64,000 bases of DNA from Arthrobacter sp. FW306-07-I (lineage in GTDB: Bacteria > Actinomycetota > Actinomycetes > Actinomycetales > Micrococcaceae), in assembly GCF_021800405.1 (NCBI RefSeq), contig NZ_CP084550.1:248001-312000 (forward strand). The letters are read 5' to 3'. Positions within the stretch are counted from its first letter, which is position 1, and each line of letters begins with the position of its first letter. This document shows positions 51,815 through 60,458 of the stretch, piece after piece. A model generated the notes under the pieces. It had not been told where the DNA came from. It searched no databases and saw nothing but the letters and a program-made list of their open reading frames with translations. The translations under genes were made by a program, and so were the position numbers.

Positions 51815-52255
51815 ATGATCACAGTCACCGGAAGTGTGGAAACCAACCTGTCCGCGGAGAAGGCCTTTGCCTTCATGAGTGAGTTCGAGAACACCAGCAA
51901 GTGGGACCCCAACACCCCTGTCATGGACAAGCTCACCCCCGGACCGGTGGCTGTGGGGCACAAGTACCATGCCGAGTCCGAGTTCCGGGGAAAGCGCCAG
52001 ACCCTGGTCTATGAGGTCATCGAGCTGACGGACAACCACATCAAGCTGCGCGGCGAGAACAAGACCGTCACGGCCTTCGACTCGGTGGACGTTCGCCCCA
52101 ACGGCACCGGTTCGGTGGTGACATATACGGCCGAGTTCAGCATCAACGGCCCGGCCAAGATCATCCAGCCGCTCCTGAAGCCGGCCTTCAATTCCCTGCG
52201 GGATCCGGCCCTCAACGGGATCCGGGACACCCTCAACGCGATGGCAGCGGACTGA
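51815..52255 (+). CDS. SRPBCC (START/polyketide cyclase-like) protein
   Basis: 146 aa. The helix-grip pattern is visible: 'ITVTGSVETNLSAEKAFAFM' (first strand and helix), central strands 'YHAESEFRGKRQTLVYEVIE', 'GSVVTYTAEFSI', and a long C-terminal helix ending 'NGIRDTLNAMAAD'. It binds hydrophobic ligands in this fold; the ligand is unknown. The 3' end overlaps the convergent carboxylesterase gene by 23 bp. Confidence 0.85.
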   Translation: MITVTGSVETNLSAEKAFAFMSEFENTSKWDPNTPVMDKLTPGPVAVGHKYHAESEFRGKRQTLVYEVIELTDNHIKLRGENKTVTAFDSVDVRPNGTGSVVTYTAEFSINGPAKIIQPLLKPAFNSLRDPALNGIRDTLNAMAAD

Positions 52256-53792
52256 CTGCTTCGAAGAATTCCCTGATCTCCCGCCGTGGGTCGGCTTCGA
52301 GGCCTGGTTCGGCGTCGAGCACCATGGTGTTGCGCTCTTGCCCGTACTCCGGCCAGCCAAGTCCGGCTATGCGTGGCGTTCCCCTCTGCGCAAAGGACGC
52401 CCAGGCGCCGCTCATGGCATCGCTGAGGGGCTGCGGCGCCTTGCCGCGGGTGAGGAAGGCAGCCTCGGGAATGTCCAGGTGCCGGAAGACGAAGGGGATG
52501 TCCAGGGCGTGGCAGGAACCGAGCTTCCCGCCCATTGCCGGGCTGCGCCAGGTAAACAGGTAGGCAAAGGTCTTGCCGCCGGCGGCCGGACGGGCAGCGC
52601 CCGGCAGCCTCGCGTCGAGCAGCCGGTTGCTCGGCTGGCGGTACATGGAGTCTGCGATGGCGGCCTCGATCAGTTCCTTTCCCGCCGGCTCGCGGGACAG
52701 CACCCGGGTGAGCGCGTCCGTGTAGCCCGGGGCCTCTTCCGCCGGGACTCCCGCTCCGGCCAGCACCGCGGCGGCACGGTCCGGATAGCCCGGGTCATCC
52801 GAAGCGGGTGGACGCGTTTCCACGGCAAAGGATCCCTCGTTGAGGTTTGTTCCGACCAGCAGGTCAACCCCGCGGTTGACGCCGTTGCGGATACTTTCAA
52901 GCGGCGGCACCGGCAGCGATGGAGTGCCTACTGTGGGCTGGAACGGCAGCGGGACAGCAAAGGATTCGGCGGCAACCCGCTGTTCCAGGGCTGCCTGGGC
53001 CTCGAGCAGCCGCCCCACCGGGAGGGCCAGCAGCTGTGTGGCTGAGGACCGGTCCAAGCTGCACAGTTCAAGGAATGCGGAACTGATGCGCGCCGATTCC
53101 TCCGGCTGGCGGTACCGTTCCGCCGTGCCGCTCTGCATGATGGCCCGGCGGAAGAGTCCTTCCGATGCCGGCACGCCCAGCAGGGTGCCGATGGCTGCAG
53201 CGCCTGCCGATTCCCCGAAAACGGTCACGTTGGACGGGTCGCCCCCGAAGGCGCGGATGTTCCTGCGGATCCAGCGGAGGGCCTCCAACTGGTCCAGCAG
53301 GGCAAGGTTGGAGGAGTCCTCGTAGCCGGGACCCAGCAGCTCCGCCAGGTGCAGGAAGCCCAGGGCACCCAGGCGGTAATTGATGGACACCAGCACAGCG
53401 CCCGATGCAGCGGCGAGCCTGCCGCCGTCGTACATCGCATCACTGTTGGCGCCCAAAAGGTACGCGCCGCCATGGATCCACACCATCACCGGCCTGGCCG
53501 GGCCATCCGTCCCCCGCGTCCAGATGTTCAGGTTGAGGCATCCGTCTTCGCTCCAACTGCGTGGCTTGGTCCCCGGGGGAGCGGGGGATTCGGGGTTCTG
53601 GGGCGCGGCGGGGCCAGGAGCGGTGCAGTCCCGCACTCCCTGCCACCCCACCAGCGGGACCGGCGGCCGGAAGCGGTTGGCACCCGACGGTGGCTCCGCG
53701 TACGGCATGCCCAGGAACCGTTGGATGGTGATCCCCTCACTTTCCACGGAGCTGCCGCGGACCGAGCCGGAGGGGGTGGACAAGCACGTCAT
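52233..53792 (-). CDS. carboxylesterase, type B (alpha/beta hydrolase)
   Basis: 519 aa. N-terminal 'FLGMPYAEPPSGANRFRPP', oxyanion 'VWIHGGAYLLGA', nucleophile elbow 'GESAGAAAIG' (Ser about 193), catalytic Glu near 'GTNLNEGSF' and His in 'SCHALDIPFVF' (about 440). No signal peptide, so cytoplasmic. It hydrolyses carboxylic esters; the substrate is unknown. It is divergent from the second GAF-ANTAR gene. Confidence 0.92.
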   Translation of the reverse strand: MTCLSTPSGSVRGSSVESEGITIQRFLGMPYAEPPSGANRFRPPVPLVGWQGVRDCTAPGPAAPQNPESPAPPGTKPRSWSEDGCLNLNIWTRGTDGPARPVMVWIHGGAYLLGANSDAMYDGGRLAAASGAVLVSINYRLGALGFLHLAELLGPGYEDSSNLALLDQLEALRWIRRNIRAFGGDPSNVTVFGESAGAAAIGTLLGVPASEGLFRRAIMQSGTAERYRQPEESARISSAFLELCSLDRSSATQLLALPVGRLLEAQAALEQRVAAESFAVPLPFQPTVGTPSLPVPPLESIRNGVNRGVDLLVGTNLNEGSFAVETRPPASDDPGYPDRAAAVLAGAGVPAEEAPGYTDALTRVLSREPAGKELIEAAIADSMYRQPSNRLLDARLPGAARPAAGGKTFAYLFTWRSPAMGGKLGSCHALDIPFVFRHLDIPEAAFLTRGKAPQPLSDAMSGAWASFAQRGTPRIAGLGWPEYGQERNTMVLDAEPGLEADPRREIREFFEAVSPLPSR

Positions 53793-53892
53793 GGTGACAG
53801 ATTACGGCGTGGCGCAGGTAGGCTGGCATAACCGTTCGGCAGTGGGCGCCCACATGGTGTGGCTTTTAACTACTGTTCGGGAGGTATGACCC

Positions 53893-54645
53893 GTGCTCAA
53901 GGCCGGCGTCCCTGAAGGCGAGGACTTCGCAGACGTTGCCCTGCACCTCCAGGAATCATTCCTGCAAAACCCGGAGGTTGAGGCTTTCCTCAAGGGCCTG
54001 GCGGCCTATGCGGCCTCCAGGCTTGGGTCTTCGGGCCACGAATGCTCCTGCGACATAACAGTGTTGCGGCCAAAGAAGCCCGTGGCGAGTGCAGGCAGCC
54101 ACCCCGGCCTGGCGCCGCTCACCCAGCTGGAGTCCAGGCATGGGGACGGCCCCGGCCTGCTGGCCATGCGGACCGCCGAAACTGTCCTGGTGGCCGACCT
54201 GCGGCGCGAGCGGCGCTGGCCGGAATACGCCAAGGCTGTCCAGGGGCACGGGTTCCTTTCGGTGCTGAGCGTTCCGGCAGCCCTGGAAGTCGATGTGCGC
54301 GGTGTGGTGACGCTTTACTGCCCGCAGCCGCTCGCGGCCGACAACGACGGAGTTTTTGCAGCCGAAGCGTTCGTGCGGCAGGCCTCGAAGGGGCTGAAGC
54401 TCGCCCTGCGCATGCTGAAGCTGGAGGAGATCAGGGACGGCATGAGCGCTGCCATGCAGACCCGCACAGTGATCGACCTGGCCACGGGCGCCATTATGGC
54501 GCAGAACAGGTGCAGCCAGGCCGCCGCCTTCAAGCTGCTGAAGGACGCATCCAACACCCGCAACATGAAGCTCCGCGAGGTTGCGGCCTCCGTCGTCGCG
54601 TCGGTGGCCGGGGCGGCCGGTACCTTCACCTACTTCGACGAGTAA
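53893..54645 (+). CDS. GAF and ANTAR domain regulator
   Basis: 250 aa. The GAF-like domain covers about 20-170 ('GHGFLSVLSVPAALEVDVRG'); the ANTAR domain follows: 'MQTRTVIDLATGAIMAQNRC' then 'SQAAAFKLLKDASNTRNMKL'. It is a paralogue of the regulator at 23842-24786 with the same 'IMAQNRCS' core. GTG 53893 follows GGGAGG. The target leader RNA is not identified. Its 3' end overlaps the convergent gene by 16 bp. Confidence 0.85.
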   Translation: MLKAGVPEGEDFADVALHLQESFLQNPEVEAFLKGLAAYAASRLGSSGHECSCDITVLRPKKPVASAGSHPGLAPLTQLESRHGDGPGLLAMRTAETVLVADLRRERRWPEYAKAVQGHGFLSVLSVPAALEVDVRGVVTLYCPQPLAADNDGVFAAEAFVRQASKGLKLALRMLKLEEIRDGMSAAMQTRTVIDLATGAIMAQNRCSQAAAFKLLKDASNTRNMKLREVAASVVASVAGAAGTFTYFDE

Positions 54646-54965
54646 GGGTCTTTCCGTTCCGGGTCGTGCCGTCCAGGGTCATGCGGTTCCGGGCCACGCT
54701 GCTCCGGCTGCGGAAGGAACAGTGCGGAGTTGCTGAAGGGGGCCCGCAGCGGCAGTCCCTCGGCAGCGCAGTGCTCGTTGACTGCCTGCGCCAGTGCGTC
54801 GCGCTCCTTGGGCGAAAGGGTGGCTTCGCCTGCACAGTAATCCCGGATGAGCTGTTCGGAGGCATCCCCGCCCAGTCCAACGAATTCCAGCCACAGCTGT
54901 GCCAGGTCCAGCCGGTGCTCCTTGATAACGGCACCGGTCAGGGCCCGCTGGTCCACGGCTTCCAT
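54630..54965 (-). CDS. hypothetical protein (111 aa)
   Basis: MEAVDQRALTGAVIKEHRLD starts a helical region of about 75 residues ('LAQLWLEFVGLGGDASEQLI', 'LSPKERDALAQAVNEHCAAE'), followed by a Pro/His/Asp-rich tail. Helical part and codon phase support a real gene. No family recognised, and no operon partner. Confidence 0.55.
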   Translation of the reverse strand: MEAVDQRALTGAVIKEHRLDLAQLWLEFVGLGGDASEQLIRDYCAGEATLSPKERDALAQAVNEHCAAEGLPLRAPFSNSALFLPQPEQRGPEPHDPGRHDPERKDPYSSK

Positions 54966-55158
54966 AGTCCCGTCCTAGCTTTGCTTGAACTACTACATCC
55001 GGAATTCGGAATGTGCTGGCCGGAGGATGGGTGCGCCGCGAAATTCCTTCTGCCGCGCCGCTGCCGGCGTCCGAAGGACCTTTGCCCCTAGGCAAGCACA
55101 TGGGAAAGCAGCCAACCTGAGTGTCTGGAGCAGGGGTTAACAACAGGAGGCATGGACC

Positions 55159-55443
55159 ATGGGCGCATGTGATGTCTGCGGCAGCAGCGAGGGCCGGATG
55201 TTCACCGTCAGCATGGGAAACCAGTCCGGCACGTTTGACAGCTTCGAATGCGCCATCCACATGATGGCTCCCGCGTGCGAGCACTGCGGCTGCCGCATCC
55301 TGGGTCATCCGGTTGAGAGCGAATCCGGTATCTACTGTTGCCTTCACTGTGCCAGGGAAGCGGGAAATCCACACAAGGCCGCCAAGCCGGAGCATTCCAC
55401 GGTGGCTGTGCCGGCGCAGGGCGCGACGACGGACCAGGGTTAG
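55159..55443 (+). CDS. small Cys-rich metal-binding protein (metallothionein-like)
   Basis: 94 aa with C-x2-C pairs 'CDVCG' (4-8), 'CEHCGC' (about 40) and 'CCLHC' (about 61), plus His residues, in the first 65 positions; the tail is low-complexity. The layout resembles zinc-binding or prokaryotic-metallothionein-type proteins. ATG 55159 has ACAGGAGG. It starts a run of stress-type genes (UspA, hemerythrin). Confidence 0.7.
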   Translation: MGACDVCGSSEGRMFTVSMGNQSGTFDSFECAIHMMAPACEHCGCRILGHPVESESGIYCCLHCAREAGNPHKAAKPEHSTVAVPAQGATTDQG

Positions 55444-55479
55444 TCCCGCCGGTAACCGTCCAACAGGAAAAGGGGAGTC

Positions 55480-55917
55480 GTGCCCGGTAACGGAAGCTTC
55501 AGGATCATTGTGGGGGTGGACGGTTCCGACCAGTCCAAGGCAGCAATGGACTGGGCAATTGAAGAAGGCCGGCTGCGCAATGGTGAGGTCCAGGCGTTGA
55601 CGGCGTGGAGCTTCCCCTACGTCAGTGATGCCATGGGAACAGCCTGGGACTATGAGATCTTCGAGAAGGACGCCCAGGCCATCCTTGAAGCGGAGCTCGA
55701 ACGCGTCAAGGACCGGGGCGTATCCGTCACGGGAAAGATCGTGGAGGGCAACCCGGCATCGGCGCTCATTGACGCTTCCCGGGACGCTGACCTCGTGGCC
55801 CTCGGTTCCCGCGGTCACGGTGGATTTACCGGAATGCTGCTCGGCTCAGTGTCCCACCAGACCATCCACCACGCCCACTGCCCGGTGCTGGTGATCCGGG
55901 AACCATCAGCTGAGTGA
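55480..55917 (+). CDS. universal stress protein, UspA family
   Basis: 145 aa. 'IIVGVDGSDQSKAAMDWA' at the N-terminus and the ATP-binding motif G-x2-G-x9-G-S/T in 'GSRGHGGFTGMLLGSVS' (about 107-123), followed by 'HHAHCPVLVIRE'. So it is the ATP-binding subclass. GTG 55480 has AAGGGGAG. A clean intrinsic terminator follows 40 bp past the stop. It may be co-transcribed with the Cys-rich gene. Confidence 0.92.
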   Translation: MPGNGSFRIIVGVDGSDQSKAAMDWAIEEGRLRNGEVQALTAWSFPYVSDAMGTAWDYEIFEKDAQAILEAELERVKDRGVSVTGKIVEGNPASALIDASRDADLVALGSRGHGGFTGMLLGSVSHQTIHHAHCPVLVIREPSAE

Positions 55918-55956
55918 AGCCGTGCTCTTGGGTGCCCTACCTGACTTCCAGATGGG

Positions 55957-55975
55957 GCCCTGTTTAGGGCTTTTT
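55957..55975 (+). terminator. intrinsic terminator after uspA
   Basis: GCCCT-GTTT-AGGGC followed by TTTTT; the most classical terminator in the window. Confidence 0.85.
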
Positions 55976-56057
55976 GCCATGGATCGCTTTGCTGGCCCGT
56001 GGTAGTTTGACCGTCTCGCGTCGCTTACGCAAAGCGATCCAGGAGGAGGGCCGGATC

Positions 56058-56636
56058 ATGAGTGATACCAATTCCGCAGGAACCAACGTCGACGTCGTGG
56101 ACATCCTGACCAGCGACCACCAGGACATGATTGCTTTGATCGGGCAGATCAAGGGCGCGCCCGGTGAAAGTGAGCGCAGGGACCTCGCGGACACTTTGAT
56201 TGCCGAGGTGATGCGGCATGCCGTCGCCGAAGAAATGTACGTGTACCCGGCCGTTGAAGACCATGTGCCCGACGGCAAGGGCGAAGTGGAGCACGACAAG
56301 AAGGAGCACGCAGAGATCGTCAAGCTGATGAAGCGGCTGGAAAAAGAGGAACCGTCTGGCCAGTCCTTCATGGAGCTGGTCAATGAGCTTGAGGCACAGC
56401 TGGGCCACCACGCCAACGACGAGGAGACCGAACAGTTTCCTAAGCTCCGCCAGCACATTCCACGCGAGAAACTCATCGAGATTGGCGAAAAGGTGGAGAA
56501 GGCGAAGAAGCTGGCACCCACCCGGCCGCACCCGAGTGCACCGCATTCCGAGTTGTTCCACAAGACCGTGGGGCCGGGCGTGGGGATGGTGGATCGGATC
56601 CTGGACAAGCTCACCGGCCGGCATACGGGCTCGTAG
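56058..56636 (+). CDS. hemerythrin HHE domain-containing protein
   Basis: 192 aa. Iron-ligand pattern of hemerythrin-like proteins: 'TSDHQDMIAL' (about 20), 'EVMRHAVAEEMYVYPAV' (His, Glu), 'EHDKKEHAEIVK', 'QLGHHANDEETEQFPKL'. It likely binds a diiron centre and senses or handles O2/NO. ATG 56058 with AGGAGGAGGG; the ORF upstream overlaps the uspA terminator and is not used. The C-terminal 50 residues are basic and Pro-rich. Confidence 0.88.
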   Translation: MSDTNSAGTNVDVVDILTSDHQDMIALIGQIKGAPGESERRDLADTLIAEVMRHAVAEEMYVYPAVEDHVPDGKGEVEHDKKEHAEIVKLMKRLEKEEPSGQSFMELVNELEAQLGHHANDEETEQFPKLRQHIPREKLIEIGEKVEKAKKLAPTRPHPSAPHSELFHKTVGPGVGMVDRILDKLTGRHTGS

Positions 56637-56698
56637 GACGGTAGACCACGGCTTGGGTCTGCGAGGATGAGTCGAAACATCACTTCCAGGAGGACCCA

Positions 56699-57163
56699 TT
56701 GCCCAACACCGTTGATTTCAAGGACGTATCGACTGTCGGACTGGAATCGTCACCGGTAGCGGAGGCGCTGGCCGGGCTGCGGGCGAACGAGGCTCGCTAT
56801 TACAAGAACAAGTATGGCCACGACTTCACTGTGACTCCGGCAGCTGATGCACCGGAACTGGTGGACTACGTGAACAACATCCTGGCCACAGAGCGGAACC
56901 TGGTGATCGGGTCCAAGCCCCTTGAGGTCTCCAGGTTCGAGGTGGACGGCCTGCGGATGACGTACGTCTTCTACGAATCCGGCCTTTCCATCAACGTCAT
57001 GTACGGAATCGAGGAGGGTTCAAAGCGGGCGGTCGGGTTCAAGCTCTCCGACGGCATGGAGGTCCCCGAGGAACTGGCATCCAGCTTCAAGTTTGCCCGC
57101 CAGAAATCCAAGCTCGCCGGCACCATCCGCGGCTCCTACTTTGTGGTCAAGGGCCAGTACTGA
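56699..57163 (+). CDS. conserved hypothetical protein (154 aa)
   Basis: MPNTVDFKDVSTVGLESSPV, then mixed alpha/beta with 'GSKPLEVSRFEVDGLRMTYV' and 'SKLAGTIRGSYFVVKGQY' at the end. The start is TTG 56699 with a strong AGGAGG; no other start fits. No family recognised. Position downstream of the hemerythrin gene with a gap of about 60 bp. Confidence 0.65.
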   Translation: MPNTVDFKDVSTVGLESSPVAEALAGLRANEARYYKNKYGHDFTVTPAADAPELVDYVNNILATERNLVIGSKPLEVSRFEVDGLRMTYVFYESGLSINVMYGIEEGSKRAVGFKLSDGMEVPEELASSFKFARQKSKLAGTIRGSYFVVKGQY

Positions 57164-57218
57164 GCACTGGCATCTGCGCGGGTGGCCCGCGTACTTCAGC
57201 CCACCACCGAACAGCGGC

Positions 57219-57968
57219 TCACTCCGTCCGGGGACGTTCCCCCTTCGCGTGGTGGCTGGACCAGATATCGCCCATTTCCTCCGTGGACTGCTCCACGATC
57301 CTGCTCATGGCCGCGTGGGCTGCGCCTGCGTCGCGGCGTTGGATGGCGCTCGCTACGTCCACATGCATCTGCAGCGCCTCATGGTCCGGAAGATGGGGCA
57401 TCAGGCCGTGCTGGGTGCGCCCCGCCAGCACTTCAGCAACGAGTTTATGCAACTGCGAAAACATCAGATTGCCGGAGGCATTGAGGACCGCAGCGTGGAA
57501 CTCAATGTCCAGGCGCAAAAACTCCTCCTGGTTCCCGCGCTGTCCGGCAGCCCACAGGCGCGCCGCCATGGAAACAAGATCGCTTGCCTCATCCAGGGAC
57601 GCGCGTTCGGCAGCCAAGCGGGCAGCCTGCGGTTCGATGGCGCCGCGCAATTCATTCAAGGCCCGCAGCTGTTCCAGCCGCTTGGCCGACGCCAGCCGCC
57701 ACCGGATCACCTGCGGGTCGTAAAGGTTCCAGCTGGCCTCCGGCTGGACCACCGTTCCCAAGCGCCGCCGGGACTCAAGCATGCCCATGGAGGACAGGAC
57801 CCGGGTGGCCTCCCGGATCACGGAGCGGGACACCTTGTGCTGCGCCTCCAGCTCATCCAGCCGCAGGATGGAATTCGGTGCCAGTGTTCCCTCCGCGATG
57901 GCGAGCCCCAGGTTCTCGACCAGCGATGAATGCAGGTCCGGGGACAACGCCGCCTTTGGGATGGTCAT
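57219..57968 (-). CDS. GntR family regulator (FadR/FCD type), DgoR-like
   Basis: 249 aa. The winged helix is 'LDELEAQHKVSRSVIREATR' (about 37-56); the FCD domain has 'RLDIEFHAAVLNASGN' (Asp, His ligands) and 'DHEALQMHVDVASAIQRRD'. ATG 57966-57968 is preferred; a GTG at 57989 adds seven residues, and neither has a clear ribosome site. It is divergent from the galactonate-type operon and is expected to repress it in the absence of the sugar acid. Confidence 0.88.
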   Translation of the reverse strand: MTIPKAALSPDLHSSLVENLGLAIAEGTLAPNSILRLDELEAQHKVSRSVIREATRVLSSMGMLESRRRLGTVVQPEASWNLYDPQVIRWRLASAKRLEQLRALNELRGAIEPQAARLAAERASLDEASDLVSMAARLWAAGQRGNQEEFLRLDIEFHAAVLNASGNLMFSQLHKLVAEVLAGRTQHGLMPHLPDHEALQMHVDVASAIQRRDAGAAHAAMSRIVEQSTEEMGDIWSSHHAKGERPRTE

Positions 57969-58106
57969 GAATAAATCATATGGGGACACACCAAGCTCTT
58001 GTATATGTCTGCCTTATTTGTTTATGCTCGCTGAACACAACAGACGTAACGAGGCGTTTGTAAACGGTCCGCGGAGTTGCGGGCCCTGGAGGCAAAGGGA
58101 GTCGTA
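57969..58106. promoter_or_regulatory. divergent regulatory region of the galactonate-type operon
   Basis: AT-rich for this genome around 57970-58025. Candidate operator pieces: the inverted motif CGTTT-GT-AAACG at 58055-58066, and AATAA..CATAT (57970-57982) mirrored by ATATG..TTATT near 58000-58017. No single convincing -10/-35 pair could be fixed. Confidence 0.35.
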
Positions 58107-59405
58107 ATGAAGCGACGTTCAATTGTGAAGTACGCGGCAGTTGCCGCAGCGATGTCGCTGGGGCTGACAGCCTGCAGCGGTGGCGGAGGTGGCAGCGACC
58201 AGGCCAAGGAGTCCGGCACGGTGCGGGTCACCTTGGCCAACCACGTATGGACTGAAGGCATCAAGGCCGCCATTCCGGAGTTCGAGAAGTCCAGCGGGCT
58301 CAAGGTCGAGCTCACGCAGCTCGGCGAGGACCAGCTCTCGGACCAGTACAACGTCAAGCTCAACGCAGGCAGCGACGAGATCGACGTGATGATGTACCGG
58401 CCGCTGCAGGAAGGCAAGGCCTTCGCCAAGAACGGCTACCTGGCGGACCTGACCAAGAACGTCTCCTCGGACTCGGGCTGGGACTGGAAGGACTACCAGG
58501 AAGGTCCCGTCAAGGCCACCACCGTTGACGGCAAGGTGGTTGGCGTTCCGATCATCACCGAACGCGAAGTCCTGTACTACCGCAAGGACCTGCTCCAGGC
58601 TGCCGGGCTCCAGGTCCCCAAGACCATGGAGGAACTCGAAGCGGCGGCCAAGGCCATCAAGGCTTCCTCCCCTGACACCGCCGGCTTCGTGGCCCGCACA
58701 GGCAAGTCCGCCGCGGTCACCCAGTTCTCCAGCTTCCTGTACAGCTTCGGCGGAGACTTTATGGACTCCAACGGCAAGGCCTCCGTCAACACTGACGCAG
58801 CCAAGAAGGCCTACGCCTACTACGGCGGCCTGATCAAGAACTACGGTCCCGCCAACGTCAGCACGGACATGAGCTGGCCTGAGGCGATGGCCATCTTCAC
58901 CCAGGGCGGCGCCGCCTTCTACACCGAGGCCGATTCGCTCTACAAGAACGCCACCGATCCCGCCAAGTCCAAGGTTGCGGACAAAGTTGGCTTCGCTGCG
59001 CTGCCCGCCGGCCCCGCCGGTTCCAAGCCCTACAACATCCCCTCCTGGGCGCTGGGCGTGAACCAGAACTCCAGCAACCAGGACAACGCCTGGAAGTTCA
59101 TCCAGTGGGCCACCAGCAAGGAGCGCACCCTGGCAGCCCAGAAGGCCGGCGTCCCCGGTCCCCGCACGTCCGTCTGGTCCAACCCTGACGGAACCTCCAC
59201 CTACCCCAAGGACCTGGCTGACGCGATCGCCGCCAGCGCCAAGAACGGCGTGGGCCACGACCGGCCGGAGGTTGTCACGGTAGGCAAGGCACGTGAAATC
59301 GTGGGTGCGCCGATCGTCGCCACCATTACCGGCGCAGACACCGCAGCCGCGGCCAACGACGCCCAGACTGCTTTCCAGACCTTCCTGGACAGCGAAAAGA
59401 AGTAG
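58107..59405 (+). CDS. sugar/sugar-acid ABC transporter, substrate-binding lipoprotein
   Basis: 432 aa. Twin basic N-terminus (MKRRSIVKYAAVAAAMSLGL) and lipobox 'LTAC' (Cys about 23). The mature protein is a family-1 solute-binding protein ('TEREVLYYRKDLLQAAGLQV', 'WKFIQWATSKERTLAAQKAG'). AAAGGGAG gives ATG 58107. It heads an operon with two permeases, a galactonate-type dehydratase, an aldolase and a kinase, so galactonate or a related acid is the likely ligand. No ATPase gene is seen in the window. Confidence 0.9.
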   Translation: MKRRSIVKYAAVAAAMSLGLTACSGGGGGSDQAKESGTVRVTLANHVWTEGIKAAIPEFEKSSGLKVELTQLGEDQLSDQYNVKLNAGSDEIDVMMYRPLQEGKAFAKNGYLADLTKNVSSDSGWDWKDYQEGPVKATTVDGKVVGVPIITEREVLYYRKDLLQAAGLQVPKTMEELEAAAKAIKASSPDTAGFVARTGKSAAVTQFSSFLYSFGGDFMDSNGKASVNTDAAKKAYAYYGGLIKNYGPANVSTDMSWPEAMAIFTQGGAAFYTEADSLYKNATDPAKSKVADKVGFAALPAGPAGSKPYNIPSWALGVNQNSSNQDNAWKFIQWATSKERTLAAQKAGVPGPRTSVWSNPDGTSTYPKDLADAIAASAKNGVGHDRPEVVTVGKAREIVGAPIVATITGADTAAAANDAQTAFQTFLDSEKK

Positions 59406-59435
59406 GACGCCGGGCGCAGAAGCGCCCCACACCAT

Positions 59436-59471
59436 CGCGCCGGGACGGCTCTCAATGGCCGTCCCGGCGCG
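59436..59471 (+). terminator. strong hairpin between binding-protein and permease genes
   Basis: CGCGCCGGGACGGC (59436-59449) pairs perfectly with GCCGTCCCGGCGCG (59458-59471), 8-nt loop, no T tract. As in the pst operon, it probably sets a higher yield of binding protein than permease. Confidence 0.65.
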
Positions 59472-59504
59472 GACCCACTTCACCCTCAAACTCTTAGGTG
59501 AACC

Positions 59505-60458
59505 ATGTCTGTTTTGAACCCTCCCCGCAGTGCCCGCACACGCCGGGCCGGTGGCCCCGCAGGCGCCGGGGGGAACTTCTCCGCCTGGGCCAACCGGCAC
59601 CGCAAATGGCTCTTCGCGGCCCCGGCCATGATCTTCGTCGGTGTGCTGATCATTTTTCCGCTTGCCTGGACCCTTTACCTCAGCCTTACCGACTCCCAAG
59701 GCTCCGTCCGGGCCGCCACCGAGTTCATCGGGCTGCAGAACTACCTCACGGTCCTCAGCGACACCGAGCGTTTCTGGCCCGCGGTGGGCCGCACCCTGGC
59801 CTTCACCGGCGTAGCCCTGGCCTTTGAAGTGGTGCTGGGCATGGGCATCGCGTTGCTCCTCTGGCGGCCGTTCCGGGGTGAAAAGTGGGTCCGCGTGGCC
59901 ATCCTGTTGCCGCTGGTGGCAACCCCTGTGGCCGTCGGCATGATGTGGCGGCTGATCTTCGACCCCAACATCGGCTTCGTCAACCAGCTCCTGGGCATGG
60001 TGGGCATCCCGCCCCAGCCGTGGCTGTCCGGCCAGGACACTGCCCTGGGCACCACCATCTTCATGGACGTCTGGCAGTGGACCCCCATGGTGGTCCTGAT
60101 CCTGCTGGCCGGCCTGACCTCGCTGTCCGACGAACCGGACGAGGCCGCACGCGTGGACGGTGCCAACGCCTTCCAGCGCTTCTTCTACATCACCCTGCCC
60201 CTCATGATGCCCACCGTGATCGTGGCCATCCTGCTGCGCGGCATCGATGCCCTGAAGACCTTCGACATCCTTTACGCCACCAAGGGCAAGGGCGGCGGCT
60301 CGTTCCACGAAGTGGAAACGCTGAACGTCTACGCCTACGGACTGAGCTTCGACTACAACCAGTACGGGCTCTCCTCGGCGGTGCTGATCCTGTTCTTCAT
60401 GATCATCATCGGTTCCATGTGGCTGCTCACCATGCGCAAGAAAGCGGTAAGCAAATGA
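59505..60458 (+). CDS. sugar ABC transporter permease
   Basis: 317 aa with six transmembrane segments. The EAA loop begins 'DEPDEAARVDGANAFQRFFY' (about 208). It is a MalF-type permease. The stop overlaps the ATG of the next permease by 4 bp (ATGA). Confidence 0.9.
   Translation: MSVLNPPRSARTRRAGGPAGAGGNFSAWANRHRKWLFAAPAMIFVGVLIIFPLAWTLYLSLTDSQGSVRAATEFIGLQNYLTVLSDTERFWPAVGRTLAFTGVALAFEVVLGMGIALLLWRPFRGEKWVRVAILLPLVATPVAVGMMWRLIFDPNIGFVNQLLGMVGIPPQPWLSGQDTALGTTIFMDVWQWTPMVVLILLAGLTSLSDEPDEAARVDGANAFQRFFYITLPLMMPTVIVAILLRGIDALKTFDILYATKGKGGGSFHEVETLNVYAYGLSFDYNQYGLSSAVLILFFMIIIGSMWLLTMRKKAVSK

Noticed and set aside
55974..56057. 28-residue N-terminal extension of the hemerythrin gene
   Set aside because: It overlaps the uspA terminator tail; ATG 56058 has a much better ribosome site.
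58119..60308. 729-codon minus-strand open frame
   Set aside because: Antisense to the binding-protein and permease genes; Gly/His/Asp-rich shadow sequence without motifs.
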